NCBI GenBank assembly: GCA_008921705.1
Contig: VFFE01007510.1
Coordinates: 1,047,947-1,111,946 of the forward strand
DNA: 64,000 nt
DNA from: Burhinus oedicnemus
Taxonomy: Eukaryota > Chordata > Aves > Charadriiformes > Burhinidae
Direction of reading: 5' to 3'
Shown: in pieces, positions 24,974 through 37,608 of the stretch
How positions within the stretch are numbered: the first letter of the stretch is position 1
Layout of the letters: the number at the start of each line of letters is the position of its first letter
The notes under the pieces: generated by a model
Seen by the model: only the letters and a program-made list of their open reading frames with translations
What the model was told of the DNA's origin: nothing
Databases searched by the model: none
Made by a program: the position numbers and the translations under genes

Positions 24974-25311
24974 CTGTGTGAATCCATCAAGGGGGAGATA
25001 TTCACAGCTTTAACCTGGTGGCAGCACGAGCTTTTCATCCCCCTGGATCATTCCCCTCCAATTTGATTTCATCAGTTCACTAGCTAGCGCGTGACTTCCT
25101 ACTCTATGCTCATTTGGTGTATGTGTGATTACAAAAGCATAGTTCTCAGTATCCCACTTAAATGAATAAATAATTAAATACTATATTCCCCCCAAAATGT
25201 CGATTTCATAAACTCATCACCAAGGCATTACTGTGTTGGAATATGTGAGATTGACTCAACCAAACCTTTACACTGAGGAAAAGATTTGTTTAAAATTACA
25301 TTTTTAATTTC

Positions 25312-25339
25312 GTGTGTGTGTGTGTGTGTGTGTGTGTGT
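25312..25339. repeat. (GT)n microsatellite
   Basis: An uninterrupted GT dinucleotide run of about 14 units in ESR1 intron 5, about 340 bp upstream of exon 6 in the transcript direction. Confidence 0.95.
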
Positions 25340-28300
25340 TCTCTTTGTGTTACTTTGTTTCCTCTTTCTTTATTTTTTCCTTTAACTGAATTAGTCCCAG
25401 TTCTTTGCACTTCTCCCTCCCTAATGTTTTGTACTTGTTTCTACCTGGCCTTGCAATCTGTCACGTTCCAACAGGCTTCTCCCATTTTTCTTATATCAGC
25501 ATAATGCCTCCTTAAAGAATAAGCTTATTCGTGAGCTCAGGAAGGACTTACAAGGCCAAAATCTTGTTTGTGTGACTGAGTCTGATTAAAACTATCACTT
25601 CACTCCATAAATCAGGTAACTTTTTACATTACAGCATTAAACAAAGCTAAAATTTGGGAAATCTCAAAGTGTTCATTAGTAATGGCAATTAACCACCTCC
25701 CTCTGCTCACAATACTAAGTATTCTCACTCATTACTTTTCATCTTGCACACCCAACCTGCAGTTCAAGAATTAACACAGATTCTAATTATTTTTTATGAA
25801 AATTTAGTCTGCAGGTTTTCAGGTCATGGATTTTTAGGTGATTTACATTACTACCTTTCACCAAAAACTACCTACTTTTACTTTCATTAGGACTTCCTGA
25901 GTGAAATTTTAACATGTAAGACTTAATGAGTGATCAGATGTGCTGATTAAAAATACACTATTTTTTAGATACAGCTTTTATGAACAAAATTTTGAAGATC
26001 ATTGCTATAGGAAAATGCAAAAGAAATTTCAAATGATCAGATGGCTAGTCCACTATAATTTGTAACGTGAACGCAGATTGAGCATCTCCTCATCTCAATG
26101 CTGACTACCAGCACAGACACACCTGCCTCGGTCCTGATACGGCCATGCTGTTGAGACCCTGTAGCTAACGTCTAAACCCACGCCAGCCCCTCAGACAAAG
26201 CAGCCGTCTTCCTTTTTCACTACAGTCTGAGAAAATCCTTTGCACTTCTCAGTCATGTCTAAATCTGAAACTGAGTCAAAGAAGGAGAGGGGGTACCTGT
26301 GAGCACTTGTGCACCAATCGCCTTTCAAGTTCAAATCCCAATTCAGTTTCATTTGGTGCTTGAACTTAAATCTACATCTCCCAGAGCAGTGCCTGCGAGC
26401 CAGTGACTATGGCATATGACAGAAGCTATTTCAGCTGCTTTCAGAGATACTTAAACAAAGCGGGACAATATCAAGAAAATAAAGTGAGAGGTACTCCCTT
26501 AAAACAGTCAGCAGGGTGTTGGTTAAAATACAGTAGTATTTGAAAACGTGAGGTCCCAAGCAACTTTTCCAATCACTGTTACGACAGCACATGTTCTCTG
26601 ACTTTTCTGTGAAAAAGAGATGATCCAGCCTTAGGAACGAAAATAGTAGAAATGTATGTTCAATAAGGAGGAATGGTTGTTCCTTCTTGCCTCGGGTCCC
26701 TGTGGGCTACCAGGCAGCTGCACACTGAGCACTCCTTAGGAGTGCCTAATTCTCCCCATGCATTTCACTAGCACTTAGACCAGAACTTGATTTCTGTTGC
26801 ACGGCAGGCACCCGCTCACAAGCTGCAACTTTTGGCAATGTAACTTTCAGCAATGCAACTTTCACGGCCTTTCCTGGCTCTTAAACTTTTGCTGAAGAAA
26901 TTAGGTTCCCACAGACGATGGTAACAAGTGCAGTGTAAAAGGCCATGGACAAAAGCCTAAGACGATGAGCAGGCAGGCAGACTCAATGCTATGTTCCATG
27001 TAAAGTGTGTGATGCATTTTGCACCCCCATTTACAACGCCCTGACCGATGAGCTGAACTAAAGCCCTGATCTCAGCCTGGTACATCTGAACTTTACTGAA
27101 ATTCACAGTTCTGTCTCTTTTGCCTGAAGACTGAATCTGAACTCAGATAGGGAGTTTTCAATGATTTGATGACCAATCAGTTACACTGTTCAGTGCTGGA
27201 TGAGGAGAGCTCTTCAGCAACGACCTTCTTGCTGCCCTGATGAATCCTGCTTAGGCAGAATAAAGCTGAAAAACTGAACTGATTGGATTCAAGTATATTC
27301 TTCCTCTGTTTGGCCATCAATAAAATAAAAAAAGTCAAAGTAGTATTTAATAGCACCACTAACAAACAAAAACCAGGCACTCAAAACAAGGCATGAGAAT
27401 ACAAACAACTACTGTTACCTCAAAATCTATTTTGCATGCTAAAATTTAAATCCTATGGAAGTAAAAAAACCATGAATTTTTACAGTGGGACAAGTTCCAC
27501 TGCTTCTGATACAGTATTTTTGCCTATAACTAAAGAAACATTAACTTTGCATATATAGAGTTAAGCACAGTTTCAGAGGTCTAAAAGCCTTTAATAGTTT
27601 TGCATTAACTTAAATTATGCCCCAGTAAAGGTTAGTTTAAGAATATAGGATTCCAGGATTATGCAGAAAGGAAAAGTTTCAGTGGATCATATGGTAAATG
27701 ACCCATACTAAAAAAAACCCCACATTTTCATGTCTGGCTAAGGCATTTACTTGCTTCCTAAACCCCACCAAACTACTGCCAGCCTGTATTCCAAACAATT
27801 CAAAATATTACACAGTCTGAAAAAATTGCAAAATTTGCATAGCCAAGACCAGAGTTTAAAAAGAAATAGTAAGTTATTTGTAAAATGAGACCCTTTAAAA
27901 TGTCTTATGGCAACTCAAGATGGAAAAGACATTTGATAGCAAGTAAGAATAATTCCCAAGTACTTTTTACAAAAATGGTTCCATGGACTGTAGTTTACAA
28001 GATCAATATACCAATCAAGATGCTCTTGCTGACAAGTACAACCTCTGGACAGAAATCTCTAGTCCTCCAACACATAGTCCCTGTGCCTAAATCTCCATGT
28101 GTGTCTATTTCCCACCAACTGAACTCATATGGTAGATGATAAATAAAAATTATGTCGATTTAAGAGATTCTAAATACTTTCTAATCTCACTTGCTTTGCT
28201 ATCTGCTGTGTGTGAAATACCAGGCTATTCCATAAGAAAAAGAAGAGTATCTCTAGGTAAAGTACTTTAGGTGAAGTTAGATACCTAGCTGTAGGTATTC

Positions 28301-28857
28301 ATGTGTGCAAGAAACAATTTTGAAATTTCTGCTTTATTATTTCCATAGTTAGGCAGCAGATCCAGCTCCACTGAAATCAGTGGGAACTGCAGGAGCTTAA
28401 TATATTTGAAACGCAGGCTTCTAATCAGATGTTTTTATTATCTAGGCTACAACACTGATTTTCTTTGTTAACCAACAAAAACTGTCTGAAATAGGAATCT
28501 CCAGTTCTGAATTGCATTCTAACTTTCTAACATAAGCCGATAGTATTATCACATCTTCACAGCTATACGTCCAGCTGATAGGAAGGCCTATCTTGGAAGG
28601 CCTCGATAACTTTCCTGGAGGACAAATTAAGCAATAGATTTGAAAATTATCCTTATCCCACCATCATCCTCTTGTCTTTGTGTACTCTCAGCTTACTGAA
28701 AACAAAACAATAAAAGCTTGTTTACTGCAAAGTATATTCTCAGAAGAATCCTTAACACTTGGCGATTGGGAAATGTTTAGGAAAGTTAAAGCCTGTGAAT
28801 TAAAATTCTTAAGTTACTGCATAAAAGTACTATGTGCATTAACTTCAGTAAGTCTAC

Positions 28858-30240
28858 AGAATCACAGCATCATCCAGGCTGGAAGGCAACTCAGGATGTC
28901 TTTAGTCCAACCTCCCACTCAGACCAGGGTCAGCTCAATCAAGGCTTTATGCAAGTCTGGTTTTGAAAACCTCCAAGGATAGAGACTGCACAACCTCTCT
29001 CAGCTTAATTATTTTCATCATCATGGGTTTTTTCTCCCCTGTATCCAGTCAGAACCTCCTCTGCTTCAGTTTATGACTCCTGTTTCTCAGTCTCCTATAG
29101 GGCATCTTAATAAAGAGCCTTGATGACCTCCTTGTAGATTTTAGATTAGGCATGCTCAAAAGCCATCTCTTCTCCAGGCTGAACAAACCCACTTCTCTCA
29201 GCCACAAGGCACGTGCTGCCACCTTGGTGTCTCTCCACTAAGCTTACTGAAGTTTATTAACATCTTTCCTGTAATGAGAGGCGAAAGGCTGGATGTGGTA
29301 TTCCAGACATGATCTAATGAGCACCAAATAAAACCAGAATAATCACTTTCCTTGCTCTGCTGCCTACATTACCACTGATACAGCCCTGGATACTGCTGGC
29401 CTTCATTGCTGCCATGTTGCAGTACTGGCACATGCGCAGGTTGCTGTTCACCAACACCCCAGGTCCTTTCCAACAGAGCTGTTCCCCAGCTAGTTAGGTC
29501 CCAGCTGGAACAGTAGCAGTGGATTAAGTCCATAACAGGTGCAGGACTTCACATTTCTCCTGGCTGAATTCCACGAGGTTCCTGTCAGCCCATTCCTTCA
29601 GCCTGTCTAGGTCCATCTGTATGGCAGCTCCACCCTCCAGCATATCAACTGCACCTCCTACTTTGGTGTCATCTGCAGATTTGAAGACAGGGCACTCCAT
29701 GTCCTTCTCCAGGTCATTGTCAAAGACATTTAACAGGACATGTTCTTGGATAGACCCTGAGAAACTCCAGCTGTAACTAGTATGAAGGTAGAGTGTGAAC
29801 CATTAACAAGAGACCTAGTCATTTTATCACACAGGGCAATCAGGTTGGTCAAGCACAATATACCCTAAATCTGTGCTAATTCACACTCACCATCTTTTCC
29901 TTCCTGTTCACATAAGCAACCTGCAAGAGAATCTGCTCTATGATTTTCCTTGTGATAGAAGTGATGCTGACTGGCCAACCTGTAGTTTCCAGACTGTCTG
30001 TCTGTCTTCTTTTGGAGATGGGTGCAACATAATTTCAATAATTAAGGACCTCTCCTGGTCTCCACAGCTTTTCAAAGATGACAGAGAACAGCCTCACAAT
30101 GACATCATCCCACACTCTTGGATGCAGCTCATCCCATGGACTTGTATGTGACAAGACTTCTTAAGAGATTCATGACTCATTCCTCTTTTACTAACTCAAC
30201 CGTCTCCTCCTTAAACCCAGTACGTAGGAATAAGAACCTA
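28858..30240 (-). mobile_element. Degenerate CR1 LINE (3' half)
   Basis: This copy reads on the - strand, as ESR1 does. Its 3' end at 28858 shows ACAGAATCACAGCATCATCC and TTTAGTCCAACCTCCCACTC. The following blocks match the CR1 order: CAGGCTGAACAAACCC and TCTCAGCC, then the AGGTCCATCTGTATGGCAGC region, then CAGGGCAATCAGGTTGG, and CTTTTCAAAGATGACAGAGA near 30070. It has many substitutions and small indels, so it is old. Its 5' end abuts another CR1 of opposite orientation. Confidence 0.88.
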
Positions 30241-30299
30241 AATTTTATTTAAGTCTTGGAAAAGCCCTAGATATCAGAAATGTCTTTTACAGAAACACA

Positions 30300-33250
30300 G
30301 GATCACATGATAGACAAGTAAGCATTAACAGTGAAGGGTGTTTAGGAGAGGGGAACAGGGACTCAGGGGATGTTCTCATCAAATTTTCTGTTCAAAAGAA
30401 AAAGCCCAAGTAGGCACAGATGCACCCATCAAACCAAAGCCTGACTGTGTATTTGTTGTCTCTCTGGCTTCTTTGATCACAGTACTTCATTTGATGACAA
30501 GGGACTGCCAAGAACAGACGGGATCCACCAGACTAGGAGAGGGAAGGTCATCTTCGCAATGGACTTAGTAACTTGGTGAGAAAGCCTCTAAACAGGGCTT
30601 GTCACAGGATGTGTTCCTAAGCCTAAGGATAGGTTAGGAAACAGGGGAGGTATGATTGAGAGAAAGCTGCAGGGACAATGTTCACATCCCCAGTTAGAAG
30701 GGAGGGTATTCACAGGCTTAACTCAAATGCCTGTGCTCTAACACAGAAGGAGAATTGGAAGTCCATACACAGTCAGACAGCTGTGATCAGACTGGAAACA
30801 CAGAGGCTTGGTAGGATAGTGCACAGATCATATCAGATAGCACATATGATTGGAGAATGGTCATTGATGGGCACAAATTCATTAGGAAGGACAAGTATGG
30901 AAGAAGAGGGGAAGAACTTGAACTCTACATAATGGCAGACCTTCATTGCACAGACCATAAGAAACCAGAACCACACGTCAGGAGACCCTGTATAGGTCAG
31001 AGGAGCAATTAACACTGATGATTGGGCGGTGAGGGGGTGGGGATTGTTACAAACTGTCTGACCAAGAGTATAACATCTGTCTAAAAATAATTCATAGAAG
31101 CCTCCCAATCACTGGTCTACAGTCTTGTGGAGGATTTCTACTTGGATAGACTGCAATCATTGGCTGGAAGATCAACATAGCATTGTGCAAGTAATACAGG
31201 GAGTTTCGGGACTGTGTTGATGATAACTTCCCAACACAAACAGCACAGTGGCCAACCAAGGGGAATGCTCTATTGACCCACTCCTCACAATGAGAAATTG
31301 CTGGTGAATGTGGCCACAGAGAGGAAACTTGGCTGCAGCAACCATGAGATGTGATTGAGCTGAGGATCAAGAGGTAGGTTTGGAATGTAAACAGAACTAT
31401 GACTCTAGGTTTCAGAAGAACAGACCACAGTTTATTTAGCGAATTGCTAGGCAGAGTATTCTTGGAGACATGATGGGGGAAAGTGTCAAGGGAACTAGAC
31501 AATATTTTAAGGAAAACATTGAAAGCTCAGGAACAAGCCCATCCCGTAGTAGAGGAAGGCCAGGTATTTCAACAGAAGATCCACTTGGCTAAGCAAGGAG
31601 CCCCTTAAAAAACTAAAATGTAAAAGAACATGTAAGAAATAGAGATAAAAGCAGGCAGCAAAGGAGGAGTACCAAAGCACTGTTTGAGCATTTATGCCTA
31701 AAACTAGTGAGGGACATAGAAGGTTACAAGAAGGGATTTTACATGTATGGCAGCAACAAATGGAATTTCAGTGAAAATGAAGAGTTGACAAATGGGGGAG
31801 AAAACCTGGTGACTGCCTACATGGAACAGACTGAAACACTCAACAGCTTTTCTTTTTTGTGTTTGTCAGATTTCACTGGCAAAGCCAACAGAAGCGTATT
31901 GACAGGTTAGGGAATTACTTAGAGAATTAGTAATTACTCTGAAGAGTAATTCCGATCTTTGAAACCAAACGGGGTTCATTTCAGGGTACTGAAATAGTTG
32001 GTCAATGCATTCTTTAGGCTACTATCTATCACACAGAAAAAATCATGGAGATTGAAAGAGGTCCCAGAAAAATAGTAGAAGGCTAACACAACTTTGACAA
32101 AATCAAGGAGGATCCAGGAAACTGGATTGTGCTTGACCAACCTGACTGACTCTATGATGAAACAATTAGTTAAATGATCAAAGGGAAGGTGGTGAATGCA
32201 ATGTAATTCAGCTGTAGTAAGCCTTTTGGTTTACAGCATTCTTATCTGTAAGCCAGGGAAGCACAGGCTGAGCAGACAGACAGGTACACGAGTGGAACAT
32301 AGGCTGGATTACCAGACTCAGTGTACATTAATGGCTCTACACCTAGTTTGTGGTAGGTAATAAGTACTCTAGAGGTTGAGTCTGGAGCTAATGCTGTTTA
32401 ATATATTTATCAATAATCTGGATGATGATAAAAAGTTCATCTTCGGATTTGTGGATGGCACTAAATTGGGGCTGGAGGGAGATTGATAGGCTACATAGCA
32501 CGACCTCAGTGCTAGAGGGACCCTGGAGGAGTGAACCAACAGAAACTTCATAAAGAAGTTCAACGTGGAGAAGTACAAAATTCTGCACTCGGGACCAAAT
32601 AAACCCGTGCATCAGTACAAGTTAGAAAAACACTGGGCTGAGCAGCAGCCCTCCTGGAAAATGGAAACCAAATAAAATATAAGCCAACAGCATTCTCTCT
32701 TTGTGGATAAGGTAAATTGCATGCAAATCATGTTAGGAAGAATGTGGCCAGAAGAACAAGAGAAATTATTTTACCCCCACCTCTACTTGGTCCTGCTGAG
32801 GCTGTGCCTGCATCCAATTTCAGGCCCCTCAGCTCAAGAAGGATGTGGAGATGATCAGAGCCATGCAGCGCATGGCCTGCAAGGAGGGGTTGAGTGACTG
32901 GATCTGTTCAGTCTGGTGAGAAGGACACAAAGTACGCAGGGAAAGGGACAAACAAAACTAAGTCTACGACTGCTTGAAGAGGCATTACAAACAGGGTGTA
33001 ACCAAGGTCTTCTCAGGAGCAGTAAATGTTAAATGAAAAGGCAACGAACTGCTGTAAGCTACAGCTTGGAAGGTTCGGGCTGGAAGGACGGTGGTGCAAC
33101 CCTGAAACAGGTACCCAGAGAGGCTGTGTGTTCTCCATCCTTAGAAACTTTCAGGAAAGCTAGACAAAGTCACAGCTGACCTAAGCTGGTGTTGGCAATG
33201 GTCTTGCTTCAAGAAGCAGTTTGGGCAAAATGATCTGCAACCACAATTTT
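30300..33250 (+). mobile_element. Degenerate, nearly full-length CR1 LINE with ORF1 and ORF2 remnants
   Basis: This copy reads on the + strand, against ESR1. Near 30515-30590 it keeps the end of CR1 ORF1, with a TDGIH motif like the DGIHL block of the CR1 SGNH-type esterase, followed by stops. ORF2 endonuclease remnants follow (about 30720-31330). Then come the linker (TACAAGAAGGGATTTTACATG near 31720) and a reverse transcriptase remnant (ATATTTATCAATAATCTGGATG near 32402, corresponding to the IFINDLD segment). The 3' end is near 33100-33250 (ACCCAGAGAGGCTGTG). All frames are broken. At about 2.95 kb it is much longer than most bird CR1 copies. The left boundary is approximate. Confidence 0.82.
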
Positions 33251-34265
33251 TGTTTCTAAAGTAAATTGTTGGAGAAGTTCCTGAAAGAGTTTAGTTTCAG
33301 AAGGTACCATTAGAAGCAAGGATTTATTACTGGTGTGGAGGTTTTTAACCAAGAATCCAAACATGCAGTCAGCACCTGAGTAAAGAATAAAAGCAATCCT
33401 TAAATCATACAAATAAGGTTTGATGTACTAATGCAGTTGTAAAAAAAACCCATCACAATATTACAGCCCTTTGGCTTCAGTTTATGCATAAATCTGGCAC
33501 AGAATATAAAACAAAGAAGAAAAAATAAAATTTAAAAGTTAACCCAACTTTCTTATACTTCAAAATCTCTTCATCAGTTTAAGCCTGGATTGTATTTTGG
33601 AGAAAGGTTTGGAAGAAGCACAATCCTTTCTATTCATTATAGTCTGCTCATAATGCCTATCTTCTCAGCATTTTATCCTCCTAACATCTCATTCTCATAC
33701 TTCTATTATATTTCGTTAGGATCTATTTCTAATTCATTAACTTATTCAGTCATGGCATAGGCAAGGAAGAATGTCTATCTGTCCAGAGGCAAGGACACAA
33801 ATTCAGAGGGAGGAAACCTAAAGTGAGAGCGTGTACATTTTTTAGAAAGTTACTTTCAAGTATTAATTTTGCTTTCTTATTTTTTTTGTTCTTTTTTTGG
33901 GGTGGGAGGTAGTTCACTAAAATCTTTTTCAGTTGATTTACAACACTGTTGCAGTAATTATTTCTTGTTGTTTAAACAAATACAATATTTTTGGCTAGTT
34001 AAAAATATGTGCCATTAGTGTCAATCCATGAATCACAGTCTGAGAATCACTCACAGCTGGGCAATTGGAGAAGTACTGGACTGGAATTAGCATAATTCAA
34101 TATGGAATCAAGATTTTTTTCCCCTTCAAGAGTTTCTTAAAACAGACATTTGCCAAATAAGAAATAAAACTGAAATATCAGTCCCAAACGTAATTTTGAG
34201 GGAGGAAAAGAGGCAGGAGCAGAAGGGACCCCTAAGAGCAAGGCTCTTTTTTCCTCCACTGAGCG

Positions 34266-34301
34266 GGGCGGTTATGTTTATACCTTTTCACATAACCGCC
34301 C
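34266..34301. repeat. Perfect 12-bp hairpin with a 12-base loop
   Basis: GGGCGGTTATGT at 34266-34277 is the exact reverse complement of ACATAACCGCCC at 34290-34301. The stem is GC-rich at its base, against an AT-rich intron. It matches no element I recognise and is too short for a typical pre-miRNA. Confidence 0.9.
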
Positions 34302-35910
34302 TTTGAGTTATTCCTGTTGGCCTCATCACTTCCTCAAAATAGGTTGAAAAAAGTGGTTGCCCACACACAGCAGCAGTTTTCACCCAGCACAGCTCGCTCT
34401 CTTCTACAGCAACAAAGCAACAACTAGGATTGAGCCTGAGACTCAAACAGGCAATTCCCACCTCTTCCAGTACTGACAAAATTACCAGCCCACCATCCTC
34501 TGAGGTTTACTAATCTTTTCTGATGTCTCTTTTGGTTGCTCCTTGAGCTAGCTCTGAACCCATAGTGGCTAATTCACACACAAAAAGAGATGTTAAAATA
34601 AAGCTAAATAAGAGAGGAAATTCAGGAAGACTGAGGACAGATTAAAGACAGAGAAGAATCATTATATCCTGTGCTATGTCTGAAGCACTAAAGAATTGTC
34701 AAAATATTTTAACTTTTTTTTTTTTTTATGTTCTGTCCATTAGAATATTACTGCAGGCTTTATGCAGGTGGTGCCAGTCTTCAAGACAAGAGACAATTTT
34801 TATGTACATTAATGTGTTCTATATATATTAGTTCTGTTAATAGACATTGATAAACACTTTCTACTCATATGTAAAGTGATGCACTAAAACACCTTAAGGA
34901 AGCAGGGTGTCAGGAAAGCTTCATCTCCAAGGTTTTAAGACCCAATCAAGAACATCCATCAGGATGCCTTAAGTACTGCCAGATAGGCATTGGAAGGCTA
35001 CTTAAGTAACTGAGGATTCCCCCTTTTCTACAATGCTCTTCTTTATCAGTAATTAAAAGATGAGGAAATTGTTGTCAGCAGTGAAATTTTACTTCAGACC
35101 ATCCTGCATTTAACCAGTAACTCTGGAGATTGTGGAAAAGGTTAGGGAATGAGTAAGCAGAAAAAAAAAAAAGCCCCCACAGCTCTAGAACAAAACAGCA
35201 ACCTCCGAAGAATAGGAGGCAAAGAGCAAAGCAGAGACTACCACAAGTAAACTAAACCACAGTACCAAATGCAAGGCCTGCTGGTGAAGAGAAACGCCTA
35301 GCTTATTTATTGTTCTGTGTCATTACTCATCAGGTTAAATGGCATTTTGCTTTAAAAAATGGCTGTTTTGATCACAACAATTAGGCTTGTACTGTCACAA
35401 AAATCGATCAGTAAGTAGTAGGTGGGCACGAAGGTGAGAGCTTCAGAAAGAGAGAAATTAAAGATAGAAGGCTTGCTCTGTAGTGGTTCTGTTGTGTTGT
35501 TTTCTGTGTGTGTGTTTGTTTTTTTAATTGACTCGTTCATGAGCCTTTGTTACTAAAGGTGGTAACAAAGTAATTCAGAGGTAGCAACATCTTTTACTCA
35601 TCCCATTTCTCCCTGAACATTGGCTTTCAAATGCCACTCCCTGAAGAGCTTAATAGGCTACAGTCAATGGGTAGTATTACAGCTTGCTGTTCCTGGAGTG
35701 TACCACTAAAAGCCCTTTGTTTCTTTTTCAATATAAGCTTATCAGAAGAGAGGTTTGGATCAATTGCTTGCTAAAATGTATTCAAAAGTTTTAAAGTCCA
35801 AGATTTAAAAGTCATCATTGACAAATATTTGCAATAAATACAGAGTGGCACATTTATAAATTAAAAAAGAAACTAAAGTCTAGTTTAAAGTGGTTTTCGC
35901 CTACGGTTGG

Positions 35911-36480
35911 TCATAGAACACCAGAATTTTTGAAGTTGGGAAGGCTGTCTGGAGATCATCTACTTCAATGCCCCTGCACAGAGCAGGGCCACCAACAGCA
36001 GGCTGCTCAGGACCGTATCTTGTTGGGTTTTCAGTATCTCCAAGAATTGAGACTCCATAACCTCCTGCCCTGTGATTGAGAAGAATCTTGCTCTTTCTTC
36101 TTTACTTCCCTCTCCCCATTAGGTATTTATACACATTGATCAGATCCCAGTCTTCTCAGCCTCTCCTTGTATGAGAGATGCTCCAGTCCATTAATCATCT
36201 GTGTGACCCTTCACTGGACTCACTCCAGTATGTGCATGTCTATCTTGTATTGGGGAGCTCAGAAATGGACACAGCACTCCAGATTTGCCTCAGCAGGGCT
36301 GAGCATTGAGGAAGGATCACCTGCCTCTAGCTGCTGGTAATGCTTTTCCTAATGCAGCTCAGGAGGCTATTGGCCTTCTTTGCCACGAGAGAGCATTGCT
36401 GGCTCAGAGCAGCCGGTTGTGCTTATTTACCAGAAAATGTATGAAGCTGCCCCCATCATGCTGTCCTGTAGGCACTTCCT
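35911..36480 (-). mobile_element. CR1 3' end (part of an internally deleted copy)
   Basis: This reverse-oriented CR1 3' region begins with CATAGAACACCAGAAT and CTGGAGATCATCTACTTCAA. It continues through blocks like TACACATTGATCAGATCCCA and CTCCAGTCCATTAATCATC, then CTATTGGCCTTCTTTGCCAC, which is the usual order for the last part of ORF2 and the 3' UTR. The element then departs from the ORF2 order. Confidence 0.85.
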
Positions 36481-36559
36481 CATTTATGTGCCTATACACA
36501 TTTAGGGGAGTCTCCTACTACTAGGTTTTGTTGATTACAACATCTCGCCTGTCCACATC

Positions 36560-36965
36560 ACCCTGAACCCTTCTCTTGCCAGCCCAGTCTACCACTTTCC
36601 TCACTTGATTGTGGGTCATCCTTTCTCTCCCCTGTCATTCCTGGTTTAAAGCTCCCTCACCAGGGTGGCCAGCCTGTGGAAATTAGACTTTTGCCCCACT
36701 TGATGAGGTTGATCCCATCTCTTCCTAGCCGTCCTCGATCATCAGAGTAGGTTCCATGATCATAAAAGTTGAATCCCTGTTGTTAACACCAACTATGCAA
36801 CCAGTTGTTGACCTGCAGGATCTCTCCACTCTTCCTCAAGCCCCTTCTCCTCAGCCGGGTACCCCAGTGGATTGACCACCTGGGCTCCCATGCCCTTGGT
36901 CCTTGCCCTCAGAGCCATGTAGTCATGACTAAGTGTCTTTCCTGACTAGATCAACAGAGGATTGT
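36560..36965 (-). mobile_element. CR1 ORF1 C-terminal fragment
   Basis: Read on the - strand, this matches the end of CR1 ORF1: a VNNWL segment, FYDHG, then GRLGRDGINLIKWGKSLIST. In intact elements this is the DGIHL motif that carries the esterase His; here the His is Asn. It lies in the same orientation as, and upstream of, the CR1 3' end at 35911-36480, with only about 80-150 unassigned bases between. The whole endonuclease and reverse transcriptase part of ORF2 is missing. Confidence 0.78.
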
Positions 36966-37583
36966 CTACCTGGGCAGATAAAGTAAGAGTACACTGTACA
37001 TTTCAGCAGTGGTGAATCAGGTCTGAAATATATAGACAATTAACTATTTTTTATATTAACCTTTTTAATTATTTTTTTCTCAGTAAAATATGACGTGAAA
37101 CGGATCCAGAAATATTCAGATAGGAAAAAATCTCTAAAATGCTGCTACAATAATTCTAAGAAAATTGATTCTTTTTGGTCACATTTGAGTCATTTAGGTT
37201 AGAAAATTATTATGAAGGCTCTCCATTTGGGAATAATAAAGTTACAATAATTGGCTGAAAAAACGTTATTCTTGTTGACAGTTTAATTTACATTCAGTGT
37301 GAATCACCTTAAAGCCAAAAATATTTCAAAATTCTCTTCATATCAGAAATGCAAAGAAAGTTTAATTTTGGAAAGATCAGCATCACAATTCAACATGACC
37401 TAGAACTGGGGCCTGAGCTTCCAAGGTCAGAGTGACTAGATGAACAAGCAATCTTAGAATTTGTGTAGGGGCTATCTTGAATCCAGAAATGATTTCATTT
37501 TCTCTGAAAAATTCTGTTCTATGCCTACAAACACACCCAAGGAACCTTTTTTTCTAACAGCCAAAAATTGGGAAGAGCATCAT

Positions 37584-37608
37584 GGGAAGGGTTTGGGGGT
37601 TTGGGGGG
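37584..37608 (+). other. G-quadruplex motif
   Basis: Four G runs of 3, 3, 5 and 6 bases are separated by loops of 2, 3 and 3 bases, followed by a long T-rich tract with isolated G to about 37648. The G strand is the + strand, which is the template strand for ESR1. Confidence 0.85.
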
